Assembly: GCA_036971475.1 (NCBI GenBank)
Contig: JBAIZL010000008.1
Location: 6,247,501 to 6,311,500 of the forward strand
Origin: Prosapia bicincta
Lineage: Eukaryota; Arthropoda; Insecta; Hemiptera; Cercopidae
DNA length: 64,000 nucleotides
Direction: 5' to 3'
Part shown: positions 1 through 12,287 of the stretch, piece after piece
How the letters are laid out: every line of letters starts with the position of its first letter
How positions within the stretch are numbered: position 1 is the first letter of the stretch
Program-made: the position numbers and the translations under genes
Notes under the pieces: model-generated
Database searches by the model: none
The model's input: only the letters and a program-made list of their open reading frames with translations
What the model was told of the DNA's origin: nothing

Positions 1-1835
1 TGTTTTTGCACAAATTTTTACAACCCTAAAAAAGAGTTAGAACGATAAAACTCTTGAGACACACAAAGATATTGTCTTTCCAAGTCATACAGTAAACTCT
101 CTATAATATAACAAAAATAATTTTTTTCAATGATGAAATATGTTTGGAGGTGAGGCTGATTGGTTGCTCATCACTCCTGAGAGCGTGGTTGGGGCTCTCT
201 TGTACGCGGCTCGGTTGTGTGATTTTGCACAATATGTTACAACCCTAAAAATAGTTAGAACGATAAAACTCTTATGACCCACATAGATAATGTCTTTCCA
301 AGTCATACAGTAAACTCTCTATAATATAACAAATAATTTATTTTAATGATGAAATATGTTTGGAGGTGAGGCTGATTGGTTGCTCATCACTCCTGAGAGC
401 GAGGTTGGGGCTCTCTTGTAGGCGGCTGGGTTGTGTGTTTTTGCACAATTTGTTACAACCATAAAAAAGAGTTAGAACGATAAAACTCTTATGACCCACA
501 AAGATAATGTCTTTCCAAGTCATACAGTAAACTCTCTATAATATAACAAAAATAATTTATTTTATGATGAAATATGTTTGGAGGTGAGGCTGATTGGTTG
601 CTCATCACTCCTGAGAGCGAGGTTGGGGCTCTCTTGTACGCGGCTGGGTTGTGTGTTTTTGCACAATTTTTTACAACCCTAAAAAAGAGTTAGAACGATA
701 AAACTCTTGAGACACACAAAGATATTGTCTTTCCAAGTCATACAGTAAACTCTCTATAATATAACAAAAATAATTTATTTTAATGATGAAATATGTTTGC
801 AGGTGAGGCTGATTGGTTGCTCATCACTCCTGAGAGCGAGGTTGGGGCTCTCTTGTACGCGGCTGGGTTGTGTGTTTTTGCACAATTTCTTACAACCCTA
901 AAAAAGAGTTAGAACGATAAAACTCTTGAGACACACAAAGATATTGTCTTTCCAAGTCATACAGTAAACTCTCTATAATATAACAAAAATAATTTATTTT
1001 ATGATGAAATATGTTTGGAGGTGAGGCTGATTGGTTGCTCATCACTCCTGAGAGCGAGGTTGGGGCTCTCTTGTACGCGGCTGGGTTGTGTGTTTTTGCA
1101 CAATTTTTTACAACCCTAAAAAAGAGAACGATAAAACTCTTATGACCCACAAAGATAATGTCTTTCCAAGTCATACAGTAAACTCTCTATAATATAACAA
1201 AAATAATTTATTTTAATGATGAAATATGTTTGGAGGTGAGGCTGATTGGTTGCTCATCACTCCTGAGAGCGAGGTTGGGGCTCTCTTGTACGCGCCTGGG
1301 TTGTGTGTTTTTGCACAATTTGTTACAACCCTAAAAAAGAGAACGATAAAACTCTTATGACCCACAAAGATATTGTCTTTCCAAGTCATACAGTAAACTC
1401 TCTATAATATAACAAATATAATTTATTTTAATGATGAAATATGTTTGGAGGTGAGGCTGATTGGTTGCTCATCACTCCTGAGAGCGAGGTTTTTGCTCTC
1501 TTGTACGCGGCTGGGTTGTGTGTTTTTGCACAATTTGTTACAACCCAAAAAAAGAGTTAGAACGATAAAACTCATATGACCCACAAAGATAATGTCTTTC
1601 CAAGTCATACAGTAAACTCTCTATAATATAACAAAAATTATTTATTTTAATGATGAAATATGTTTGGAGGTGAGGCTGATTGGTTGCTCATCACTCTTGA
1701 GAGCGTGGTTGGGGCTCTCTTGTACGCGGCTGGGTTGTGTGTTTTTGCACAATTTGTTACAACCTAAAAAAGAGTTAGAATGATAAAACTCTTGAGACAC
1801 ACAAAGATATTGTCTTTCCAAGTCATACAGTAAAC
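1..1835 (+). repeat. Mixed monomers at the window start, no internal multimer resolved
   Basis: About 8-9 forward monomers of mixed subclass. The first ones carry the AATTTTTTTCAATG, GAGCGTGG, CGGCTCGG, ACAATATG and CACATAGATAATG series, also seen near 12,290-12,460 and 14,680-14,850. Private changes include GATTTTGCAC (221), TAGGCGG (about 418) and a T-rich dyad loop (about 1,488). A monomer with CTCATATGAC at about 1,571 is the first of a class that recurs between 16 and 33 kb. Confidence 0.8.
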
Positions 1836-4443
1836 TCTCTATAATATAACAAAAATAATTTATTTTAATGATGAAATATGTTTGGAGGTGAGGCTGATTG
1901 GTTGCTCATCACTCCTGAGAGCGAGGTTGGGGCTCTCTTGTACGCGGCTGGGTTGTGTGTTTTTGCACAATTTTTTACAACCCTAAAAAAGAGAACGATA
2001 AAACTCTTATGACCCACAAAGATAATGTCTTTCCAAGTCATACAGTAAACTCTCTATAATATAACAAAAATAATTTATTTTAATGATGAAATATTTTGGA
2101 GGTGAGGCTGATTGGTTGCTCATCACTCCTGAGAGCGAGGTTGGGGCTCTCTTGTACGCGGCTGGGTTGTGTGTTTTTGCACAATTTCTTACAACCCTAA
2201 AAAAGAGAACGATAAAACTCTTATGACCCACAAAGATAATGTTTTTCCAAGTCATACAGTAAACTCTCTATAATATAACAAAAATAATTTATTTTATTGA
2301 TGAAATATGTTTGGAGGTGAGGCTGATTGGTTGCTCATCACTCCTGAGAGCGAGGTTGGGGCTCTCTTGTACGCGGCTGGGTTGTGTGTTTTTGCACAAT
2401 TTGTTACAACCCTAAAAAAGAGTTAGAACGATAAAACTCTTGAAACACACAAAGATATTGTCTTTCCAAGTCATACAGTAAACTCTCTATAATATAACAA
2501 AAATAATTTTTTTCAATGATGAAATATGTTTGGAGGTGAGGCTGATTGGTTGCTCATCACTCCTGAGAGCGTGGTTGGGGCTCTCTTGTACGCGGCTCGG
2601 TTGTGTGTTTTTGCACAATTTTTTACAACCCTAAAAAAGAGTTAGAACGATAAAACTCTTATGACCCACAAAGATAATGTCTTTCCAAGTCATACAGTAA
2701 ACTCTCTATAATATAACAAAAATAATTTATTTTAATGATGAAATATGTTTGGAGGTGAGGCTGATTGGTTGCTCATCACTCCTGAGAGCGAGGTTGGGGC
2801 TCTCTTGTACGCGGCTGGGTTGTGTGTTTTTGCACAATTTGTTACAACCCTAAAAAAGAGTTAGAACGATAAAACTATTATGACCCACAAAGATAATGTC
2901 TTTCCAAGTCATACAGTAAACTCTCTATAATATAACAAAAATAATTTTTTTCAATGATGAAATATGTTTGGAGGTGAGGCTGATTGGTTGCTCATCACTC
3001 CTGAGAGCGTGGTTGGGGCTCTCTTGTACGCGGCTCGGTTGTGTGTTTTTGCACAATATGTTACAACCCTAAAAATAGTTAGAACGATAAAACTCTTATG
3101 ACCCACAAAGATAATGTCTTTCCAAGTCATACAGTATACTCTCTATAATATAACAAAAATAATTTATTTTAATGATGAAATATGTTTGGAGGTGAGGCTG
3201 ATTGGTTGCTCATCACTCCTGAGAGCGAGGTTGGGGCTCTCTTGTACGCGGCTGGGTTGTGTGTTTTTGCACAATTTTTTACAACCCTAAAAAAGAGAAC
3301 GATAAAACTCTTATGACCCACAAAGATAATGTCTTTCCAAGTCATACAGTAAACTCTCTATAATATAACAAAAATAATTTATTTTAATGATGAAATATTT
3401 TGGAGGTGAGGCTGATTGGTTGCTCATCACTCCTGAGAGCGAGGTTGGGGCTCTCTTGTACGCGGCTGGGTTGTGTGTTTTTGCACAATTTCTTACAACC
3501 CTAAAAAAGAGAACGATAAAACTCTTATGACCCACAAAGATAATGTTTTTCCAAGTCATACAGTAAACTCTCTATAATATAACAAAAATAATTTATTTTA
3601 TTGATGAAATATGTTTGGAGGTGAGGCTGATTGGTTGCTCATCACTCCTGAGAGCGAGGTTGGGGCTCTCTTGTACGCGGCTGGGTTGTGTGTTTTTGCA
3701 CAATTTGTTACAACCCTAAAAAAGAGTTAGAACGATAAAACTCTTGAAACACACAAAGATATTGTCTTTCCAAGTCATACAGTAAACTCTCTATAATATA
3801 ACAAAAATAATTTTTTTCAATGATGAAATATGTTTGGAGGTGAGGCTGATTGGTTGCTCATCACTCCTGAGAGCGTGGTTGGGGCTCTCTTGTACGCGGC
3901 TCGGTTGTGTGTTTTTGCACAATTTTTTACAACCCTAAAAAAGAGTTAGAACGATAAAACTCTTATGACCCACAAAGATAATGTCTTTCCAAGTCATACA
4001 GTAAACTCTCTATAATATAACAAAAATAATTTATTTTAATGATGAAATATGTTTGGAGGTGAGGCTGATTGGTTGCTCATCACTCCTGAGAGCGAGGTTG
4101 GGGCTCTCTTGTACGCGGCTGGGTTGTGTGTTTTTGCACAATTTGTTACAACCCTAAAAAAGAGTTAGAACGATAAAACTATTATGACCCACAAAGATAA
4201 TGTCTTTCCAAGTCATACAGTAAACTCTCTATAATATAACAAAAATAATTTTTTTCAATGATGAAATATGTTTGGAGGTGAGGCTGATTGGTTGCTCATC
4301 ACTCCTGAGAGCGTGGTTGGGGCTCTCTTGTACGCGGCTCGGTTGTGTGTTTTTGCACAATATGTTACAACCCTAAAAATAGTTAGAACGATAAAACTCT
4401 TATGACCCACAAAGATAATGTCTTTCCAAGTCATACAGTATAC
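1836..4443 (+). repeat. Two tandem copies of a 1,304-bp, 6-monomer higher-order repeat
   Basis: Markers repeat at exactly 1,304 bp: ATGTTTTTCCAAG (2,241 and 3,545), ACTATTATGACC (2,877 and 4,181), ATATTTTGGAGG (about 2,090 and 3,394) and GTATACTCTC (about 3,136 and 4,440). Copies are about 1,836-3,139 and 3,140-4,443. The left limit is where ACAGTAAACT meets ACAGTATACT. The repeat is part of a larger nested pattern, since its right copy leads into the next 2,832-bp repeat. Confidence 0.85.
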
Positions 4444-7400
4444 TCTCTATAATATAACAAAAATAATTTATTTTAATGATGAAATATGTTTGGAGGTGAG
4501 GCTGATTGGTTGCTCATTATTCCTGAGAGCGAGGTTGGGGCTCTCTTGTACGCGGCTGGGTTGTGTGTTTTTGCACAATTTTTTACAACCCTAAAAAAGA
4601 GTTAGAACGATAAAACTCTTGAGACACACAAAGATATTGTCTTTCCAAGTCATACAGTAAACTCTCTATAATATAACAAAAATAATTTATTTTAATGATG
4701 AAATATGTTTGGAGGTGAGGCTGATTGGTTGCTCATCACTCCTGAGAGCGAGGTTGGGGCTCTCTTGTACGCGGCTGGGTTGTGTGTTTTTGCACAATTT
4801 CTTACAACCCTAAAAAAGAGAACGATAAAACTCTTATGACTTACAAAGATAATGTCGTTCCAAGTCATACAGTAAACTCTCTATAATATAACAAAAATAA
4901 TTTATTTTAATGATGAAATATGTTTGGAGGTGAGGCTGATTGGTTGCTCATCACTCCTGAGAGCGAGGTTGGGGCTCTCTTGTACGCGGCTGGGTTGTGT
5001 GTTTTTGCACAATTTGTTACAACCCTAAAAAAGAGTTAGAACGATAAAACTCTTGAAACACACAAAGATATTGTCTTTCCAAGTCATACAGTAAACTCTC
5101 TATAATATAACAAAAATAATTTTTTTCAATGATGAAATATGTTTGGAGGTGAGGCTGATTGGTTGCTCATCACTCCTGAGAGCGTGGTTGGGGCTCTCTT
5201 GTACGCGGCTCGGTTGTGTGTTTTTGCACAATATGTTACAATCCTAAAAATAGTTAGAACGATAAAACTCTTATGACCCACAAAGATAATGTCTTTCCAA
5301 GTCATACAGTAAACTCTCTATAATATAACAAATAATTTATTTTAATGATGAAATATGTTTGGAGGTGAGGCTGATTGGTTGCTCATCACTCCTGAGAGCG
5401 AGGTTGGGGCTCTCTTGTACGCGGCTGGATTGTGTGTTTTTGCACAATTTTTTACAACCCTAAAAAAGAGTTAGAACGATAAAACTCTTGAGACACACAA
5501 AAATATTGTCTTTCCAAGTCATACAGTAAACTCTCTATAATATAACAAAAATAATTTATTTTAATGATGAAATATGTTTGGAGGTGAGGCTGATTGGTTG
5601 CTCATCATTCCTGAGAGCGAGGTTGGGGCTCTCTTGTACGCGGCTGGGTTGTGTGTTTTTGCACAATTTGTTACAACCCTAAAAAAGAGTTAGAACGATA
5701 AAACTATTATGACCCACAAAGATAATGTCTTTCCAAGTCATACAGTAAACTCTCTATAATATAACAAAAATAATTTTTTTCAATGATGAAATATGTTTGG
5801 AGGTGAGGCTGATTGGTTGCTCATCACTCCTGAGAGCGTGGTTGGGGCTCTCTTGTACGCAGCTCGGTTGTGTGTTTTTGCACAATATGTTATAACCCTA
5901 AAAATAGTTAGAACGATAAAACTCTTATGACCCACAAAGATAATGTCTTTCCAAGTCATACAGTAAACTCTCTATAATATAACAAATAATTTATTTTAAT
6001 GATGAAATATGTTTGGAGGTGAGGCTGATTGGTTGCTCATCACTCCTGAGAGCGAGGTTGGGGCTCTCTTGTACGCGGCTGGGTTGTGTGTTTTTGCACA
6101 ATTTGTTACAACCCTAAAAAAGAGTTAGAACGATAAAACTCTTGAAACACACAAAGATATTGTCTTTCCAAGTCATACAGTAAACTCTCTATAATATAAC
6201 AAAAATAATTTTTTTCAATGATGAAATATGTTTGGAGGTGAGGCTGATTGGTTGCTCATCACTCCTGAGAGCGAGGTTGGGGCTCTCTTGTACGCGGCTG
6301 GGTTGTGTGTTTTTGCACAATTTCTTACAACCGTAAAAAAGAGAACGATAAAACTCTTATGACCCACAAAGATAATGTCTTTCCAAGTCATACAGTAAAC
6401 TCTCTATAATATAACAAAAATAATTTATTTTAATGATGAAATATGTTTGGAGGTGAGGCTGATTGGTTGCTCATCACTCCTGAGAGCGAGGTTGGGGCTC
6501 TCTTGTACGCGGCTGGGTTGTGTGTTTTTGCACAATTTGTTACAACCCTAAAAAAGAGTTAGAACGATAAAACTCTTGAAACACACAAAGATATTGTCTT
6601 TCCAAGTCATACAGTAAACTCTCTATAATATAACAAAAATAATTTTTTTCAATGATGAAATATGTTTGGAGGTGAGGCTGATTGGTTGCTCATCACTCCT
6701 GAGAGCGTGGTTGGGGCTCTCTTGTACGCGGCTCGGTTGTGTGTTTTTGCACAATTTTTTACAACCCTAAAAAAGAGTTAGAACGATAAAACTCTTATGA
6801 CCCACAAAGATAATGTCTTTCCAAGTCATACAGTAAACTCTCTATAATATAACAAAAATAATTTATTTTAATGATGAAATATGTTTGGAGGTGAGGCTGA
6901 TTGGTTGCTCATCACTCCTGAGAGCGAGGTTGGGGCTCTCTTGTACGCGGCTGGGTTGTGTGTTTTTGCACAATTTGTTACAACCCTAAAAAAGAGTTAG
7001 AACGATAAAACTATTATGACCCACAAAGATAATGTCTTTCCAAGTCATACAGTAAACTCTCTATAATATAACAAAAATAATTTTTTTCAATGATGAAATA
7101 TGTTTGGAGGTGAGGCTGATTGGTTGCTCATCACTCCTGAGAGCGTGGTTGGGGCTCTCTTGTACGCGGCTCGGTTGTGTGTTTTTGCACAATATGTTAC
7201 AACCCTAAAAATAGTTAGAACGATAAAACTCTTATGACCCACAAAGATAATGTCTTTCCAAGTCATACAGTATACTCTCTATAATATAACAAAAATAATT
7301 TATTTTAATGATGAAATATGTTTGGAGGTGAGGCTGATTGGTTGCTCATTATTCCTGAGAGCGAGGTTGGGGCTCTCTTGTACGCGGCTGGGTTGTGTGT

Positions 7401-9275
7401 TTTTGCACAATTTTTTACAACCCTAAAAAAGAGTTAGAACGATAAAACTCTTGAGACACACAAAGATATTGTCTTTCCAAGTCATACAGTAAACTCTCTA
7501 TAATATAACAAAAATAATTTATTTTAATGATGAAATATGTTTGGAGGTGAGGCTGATTGGTTGCTCATCACTCCTGAGAGCGAGGTTGGGGCTCTCTTGT
7601 ACGCGGCTGGGTTGTGTGTTTTTGCACAATTTCTTACAACCCTAAAAAAGAGAACGATAAAACTCTTATGACTTACAAAGATAATGTCGTTCCAAGTCAT
7701 ACAGTAAACTCTCTATAATATAACAAAAATAATTTATTTTAATGATGAAATATGTTTGGAGGTGAGGCTGATTGGTTGCTCATCACTCCTGAGAGCGAGG
7801 TTGGGGCTCTCTTGTACGCGGCTGGGTTGTGTGTTTTTGCACAATTTGTTACAACCCTAAAAAAGAGTTAGAACGATAAAACTCTTGAAACACACAAAGA
7901 TATTGTCTTTCCAAGTCATACAGTAAACTCTCTATAATATAACAAAAATAATTTTTTTCAATGATGAAATATGTTTGGAGGTGAGGCTGATTGGTTGCTC
8001 ATCACTCCTGAGAGCGTGGTTGGGGCTCTCTTGTACGCGGCTCGGTTGTGTGTTTTTGCACAATATGTTACAATCCTAAAAATAGTTAGAACGATAAAAC
8101 TCTTATGACCCACAAAGATAATGTCTTTCCAAGTCATACAGTAAACTCTCTATAATATAACAAATAATTTATTTTAATGATGAAATATGTTTGGAGGTGA
8201 GGCTGATTGGTTGCTCATCACTCCTGAGAGCGAGGTTGGGGCTCTCTTGTACGCGGCTGGATTGTGTGTTTTTGCACAATTTTTTACAACCCTAAAAAAG
8301 AGTTAGAACGATAAAACTCTTGAGACACACAAAAATATTGTCTTTCCAAGTCATACAGTAAACTCTCTATAATATAACAAAAATAATTTATTTTAATGAT
8401 GAAATATGTTTGGAGGTGAGGCTGATTGGTTGCTCATCATTCCTGAGAGCGAGGTTGGGGCTCTCTTGTACGCGGCTGGGTTGTGTGTTTTTGCACAATT
8501 TGTTACAACCCTAAAAAAGAGTTAGAACGATAAAACTATTATGACCCACAAAGATAATGTCTTTCCAAGTCATACAGTAAACTCTCTATAATATAACAAA
8601 AATAATTTTTTTCAATGATGAAATATGTTTGGAGGTGAGGCTGATTGGTTGCTCATCACTCCTGAGAGCGTGGTTGGGGCTCTCTTGTACGCAGCTCGGT
8701 TGTGTGTTTTTGCACAATATGTTATAACCCTAAAAATAGTTAGAACGATAAAACTCTTATGACCCACAAAGATAATGTCTTTCCAAGTCATACAGTAAAC
8801 TCTCTATAATATAACAAATAATTTATTTTAATGATGAAATATGTTTGGAGGTGAGGCTGATTGGTTGCTCATCACTCCTGAGAGCGAGGTTGGGGCTCTC
8901 TTGTACGCGGCTGGGTTGTGTGTTTTTGCACAATTTGTTACAACCCTAAAAAAGAGTTAGAACGATAAAACTCTTGAAACACACAAAGATATTGTCTTTC
9001 CAAGTCATACAGTAAACTCTCTATAATATAACAAAAATAATTTTTTTCAATGATGAAATATGTTTGGAGGTGAGGCTGATTGGTTGCTCATCACTCCTGA
9101 GAGCGAGGTTGGGGCTCTCTTGTACGCGGCTGGGTTGTGTGTTTTTGCACAATTTCTTACAACCGTAAAAAAGAGAACGATAAAACTCTTATGACCCACA
9201 AAGATAATGTCTTTCCAAGTCATACAGTAAACTCTCTATAATATAACAAAAATAATTTATTTTAATGATGAAATA
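3605..9275 (+). repeat. Two tandem copies of a 2,832-bp, 13-monomer higher-order repeat
   Basis: Many private markers recur at 2,832 bp: GTATACTCTC (4,440/7,272), TCATTATTCC (about 4,514/7,346), GACTTACAAAG (4,841/7,673), GCTGGATTG (about 5,426/8,258), AAAAATATTG (about 5,500/8,332), TCATCATTCC (about 5,604/8,436), GCAGCTCGG (5,860/8,692) and GTTATAACCC (about 5,889/8,721). I saw no marker missing from the other copy inside the block. The ends are set by TATTGATG versus TAATGATG (about 3,601/6,433) and ATATGTTTGG versus ATATTTTGG (about 6,443/9,275). The near identity implies a recent duplication. Confidence 0.9.
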
Positions 9276-9716
9276 TTTTGGAGGTGAGGCTGATTGGTTG
9301 CTCATCACTCCTGAGAGCGAGGTTGGGGCTCTCTTGTAGGCGGCTGGGTTGTGTGTTTTTGCACAATTTGTTACAACCCTAAAAAAGAGTTAGAACGATA
9401 AAACTCTTATGACCCACAAAGATAATGTCTTTCCAAGTCATACAGTAAACTCTCTATAATATAACAAAAATAATTTATTTTAATGATGAAATATGTTTGG
9501 AGGTGAGGCTGATTGGTTGCTCATCACTCCTGAGAGCGAGGTTGGGGCTCTCTTGTACGCGGCTGGGTTGTGTGTTTTTGCACAATTTGTTACAACCCTA
9601 AAAAAAAGTTAGAACGATAAAACTCTTATGACCCACAAAAATAATGTCTTTCCAAGTCATACAGTAAACTCTCTATAATATAACAAATAATTTATTTAAA
9701 TGATGAAATATGTTTT
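9276..9716 (+). repeat. Two linking monomers between higher-order blocks
   Basis: Ordinary forward monomers that do not continue the 2,832-bp repeat. Private changes include TAGGCGG (about 9,337), CACAAAAATAATG (about 9,635) and TTATTTAAATG with TGTTTTGAGG (about 9,693-9,720). The latter marks the left edge of the next duplicated block. Confidence 0.7.
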
Positions 9717-12287
9717 GAGGTGAGGCTGATTGGTTGCTCATCACTCCTGAGAGCGAGGTTGGGGCTCTCTTGTACGCGGCTGGGTTGTGTGTTTTTGCAC
9801 AATTTCTTACAACCCTAAAAAAGAGTTAGAACGATAAAAGTCTTGAGACACACAAAGATATTGTCTTTCCAAGTCATACAGTAAACTCTCTATAATATAA
9901 CAAAAATAATTTATTTTAATGACGAAATATGTTTGGAGGTAAGGCTAATTGGTTGCTCATCACTCCTGAGAGCGAGGTTGGGGCTCTCTTGTACGCGGCT
10001 CGGTTGTGTGTTTTTGCACAATTTGTTACAACCCTAAAAAAGAGAACGATAAAACTCTTATGACACACAAAGATATTGTCTTTCCAAGTCATACAGTAAA
10101 CTCTCTATAATATAACAAATATAATTTATTTTAATGATGAAATATGTTTGGAGGTGAGGCTGATTGGTTGGTCATCACTCCTGAGAGCGAGGTTGTTTCC
10201 CTCTTGTACGCGGCTGGGTTGTGTGTTTTTGCACAATTTTTTACAACCCTAAAAAAGAGAACGATAAAACTCTTATGACCCACAAAGATAATGTCTTTCC
10301 AAGTCATACAGTAAACTCTCTATAATATAACAAAAATAATTTATTTTAATTATGAAATATTTTGGAGGTGAGGCTGATTGGTTGCTCATCACTGCTGAGA
10401 GCGAGGTTGGGGCTCTCTTGTACGCGGCTGGGTTGTGTGTTTTTGCACAATTTCTTACAACCCTAAAAAAGAGTTAGAACGATAAAACTCTTGAGACACA
10501 CAAAGATATTGTCTTTCCAAGTCATACAGTAAACTCTCTATAATATAACAAAAATAATTTATTTTAATGATGAAATATGTTTGGAGGTGAGGCTGATTGG
10601 TTGCTCATCACTCCTGAGAGCGAGGTTGGGGCTCTCTTGTACTCGGCTGGGTTGTGTGTTTTTGCACAATTTCTTACAACCCTAAAAAAGAGAACGATAA
10701 AACTCTTATGACCCACAAAGATAATGTCTTTCCAAGTCATACAGTAAACTCTCTATAATATAACAAAAATAATTTATTTTAATGATGAAATATTTTGGAG
10801 GTGAGGCTGATTGGTTGCTCATCACACCTGAGAGCGAGGTTGGGGCTCTCTTGTACGCGGCTGGGTTGTGTGTTTTTGCACAATTTCTTACAACCCTAAA
10901 AAAGAGAACGATAAAACTCTTATGACCCACAAAGATATTGTCTTTCCAAGTCATACAGTAAACTCTCTATAATATAAAAAAATAATTTATTTTAATGATG
11001 AAATATGTTTGGAGGTGAGGCTGATTGGTTGCTCATTACTCCTGAGAGCGAGGTTGGGGCTCTCTTGTACGCGGCTGGGTTGTGTGTTTTTGCACAATTT
11101 GTTACAACCCTAAAAAAAGAGTTAGAACGATAAAACTCTTGAGACATACAAAGTTATTGTCTTTCCAACTCATACAGTAAACTCTCTATAATATAACAAA
11201 AATATTTTATTTTAATGATGAAATATGTTTGGAGGTGAGGCTGATTGGTTGCTCATCACTCCTGAGAGCGAGGTTGGGGCTCTCTTGTACGCGGCTGGGT
11301 TGTGTGTTTTTGCACAATTTCTTACAACCCTAAAAAAGAGTTAGAACGATAAAAGTCTTGAGACACACAAAGATATTGTCTTTCCAAGTCATACAGTAAA
11401 CTCTCTATAATATAACAAAAATAATTTATTTTAATGACGAAATATGTTTGGAGGTAAGGCTAATTGGTTGCTCATCACTCCTGAGAGCGAGGTTGGGGCT
11501 CTCTTGTACGCGGCTCGGTTGTGTGTTTTTGCACAATTTGTTACAACCCTAAAAAAGAGAACGATAAAACTCTTATGACACACAAAGATATTGTCTTTCC
11601 AAGTCATACAGTAAACTCTCTATAATATAACAAATATAATTTATTTTAATGATGAAATATGTTTGGAGGTGAGGCTGATTGGTTGGTCATCACTCCTGAG
11701 AGCGAGGTTGTTTCCCTCTTGTACGCGGCTGGGTTGTGTGTTTTTGCACAATTTTTTACAACCCTAAAAAAGAGAACGATAAAACTCTTATGACCCACAA
11801 AGATAATGTCTTTCCAAGTCATACAGTAAACTCTCTATAATATAACAAAAATAATTTATTTTAATTATGAAATATTTTGGAGGTGAGGCTGATTGGTTGC
11901 TCATCACTCCTGAGAGCGAGGTTGGGGCTCTCTTGTACGCGGCTGGGTTGTGTGTTTTTGCACAATTTCTTACAACCCTAAAAAAGAGTTAGAACGATAA
12001 AACTCTTGAGACACACAAAGATATTGTCTTTCCAAGTCATACAGTAAACTCTCTATAATATAACAAAAATAATTTATTTTAATGATGAAATATGTTTGGA
12101 GGTGAGGCTGATTGGTTGCTCATCACTCCTGAGAGCGAGGTTGGGGCTCTCTTGTACTCGGCTGGGTTGTGTGTTTTTGCACAATTTCTTACAACCCTAA
12201 AAAAGAGAACGATAAAACTCTTATGACCCACAAAGATAATGTCTTTCCAAGTCATACAGTAAACTCTCTATAATATAACAAAAATAA
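9717..12287 (+). repeat. Duplicated block at 1,515-bp offset with two intervening monomers
   Basis: Segment 9,717-10,772 recurs at 11,232-12,287. Shared markers: AAAAGTCTTG (9,840/11,355), GGTAAGGCTAATTGG (9,941/11,456), TTGGTCATCAC (about 10,167/11,682), GTTGTTTCCCTC (about 10,193/11,708) and GTACTCGGC (about 10,640/12,155). One difference is CACTGCTGAG at about 10,393 against CACTCCTGAG in the second copy. The middle, 10,773-11,231, carries ATCACACCTGAG and GAGACATACAAAGTTATTG, which recur 3,253 bp later at 13,959-14,480. Confidence 0.85.
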
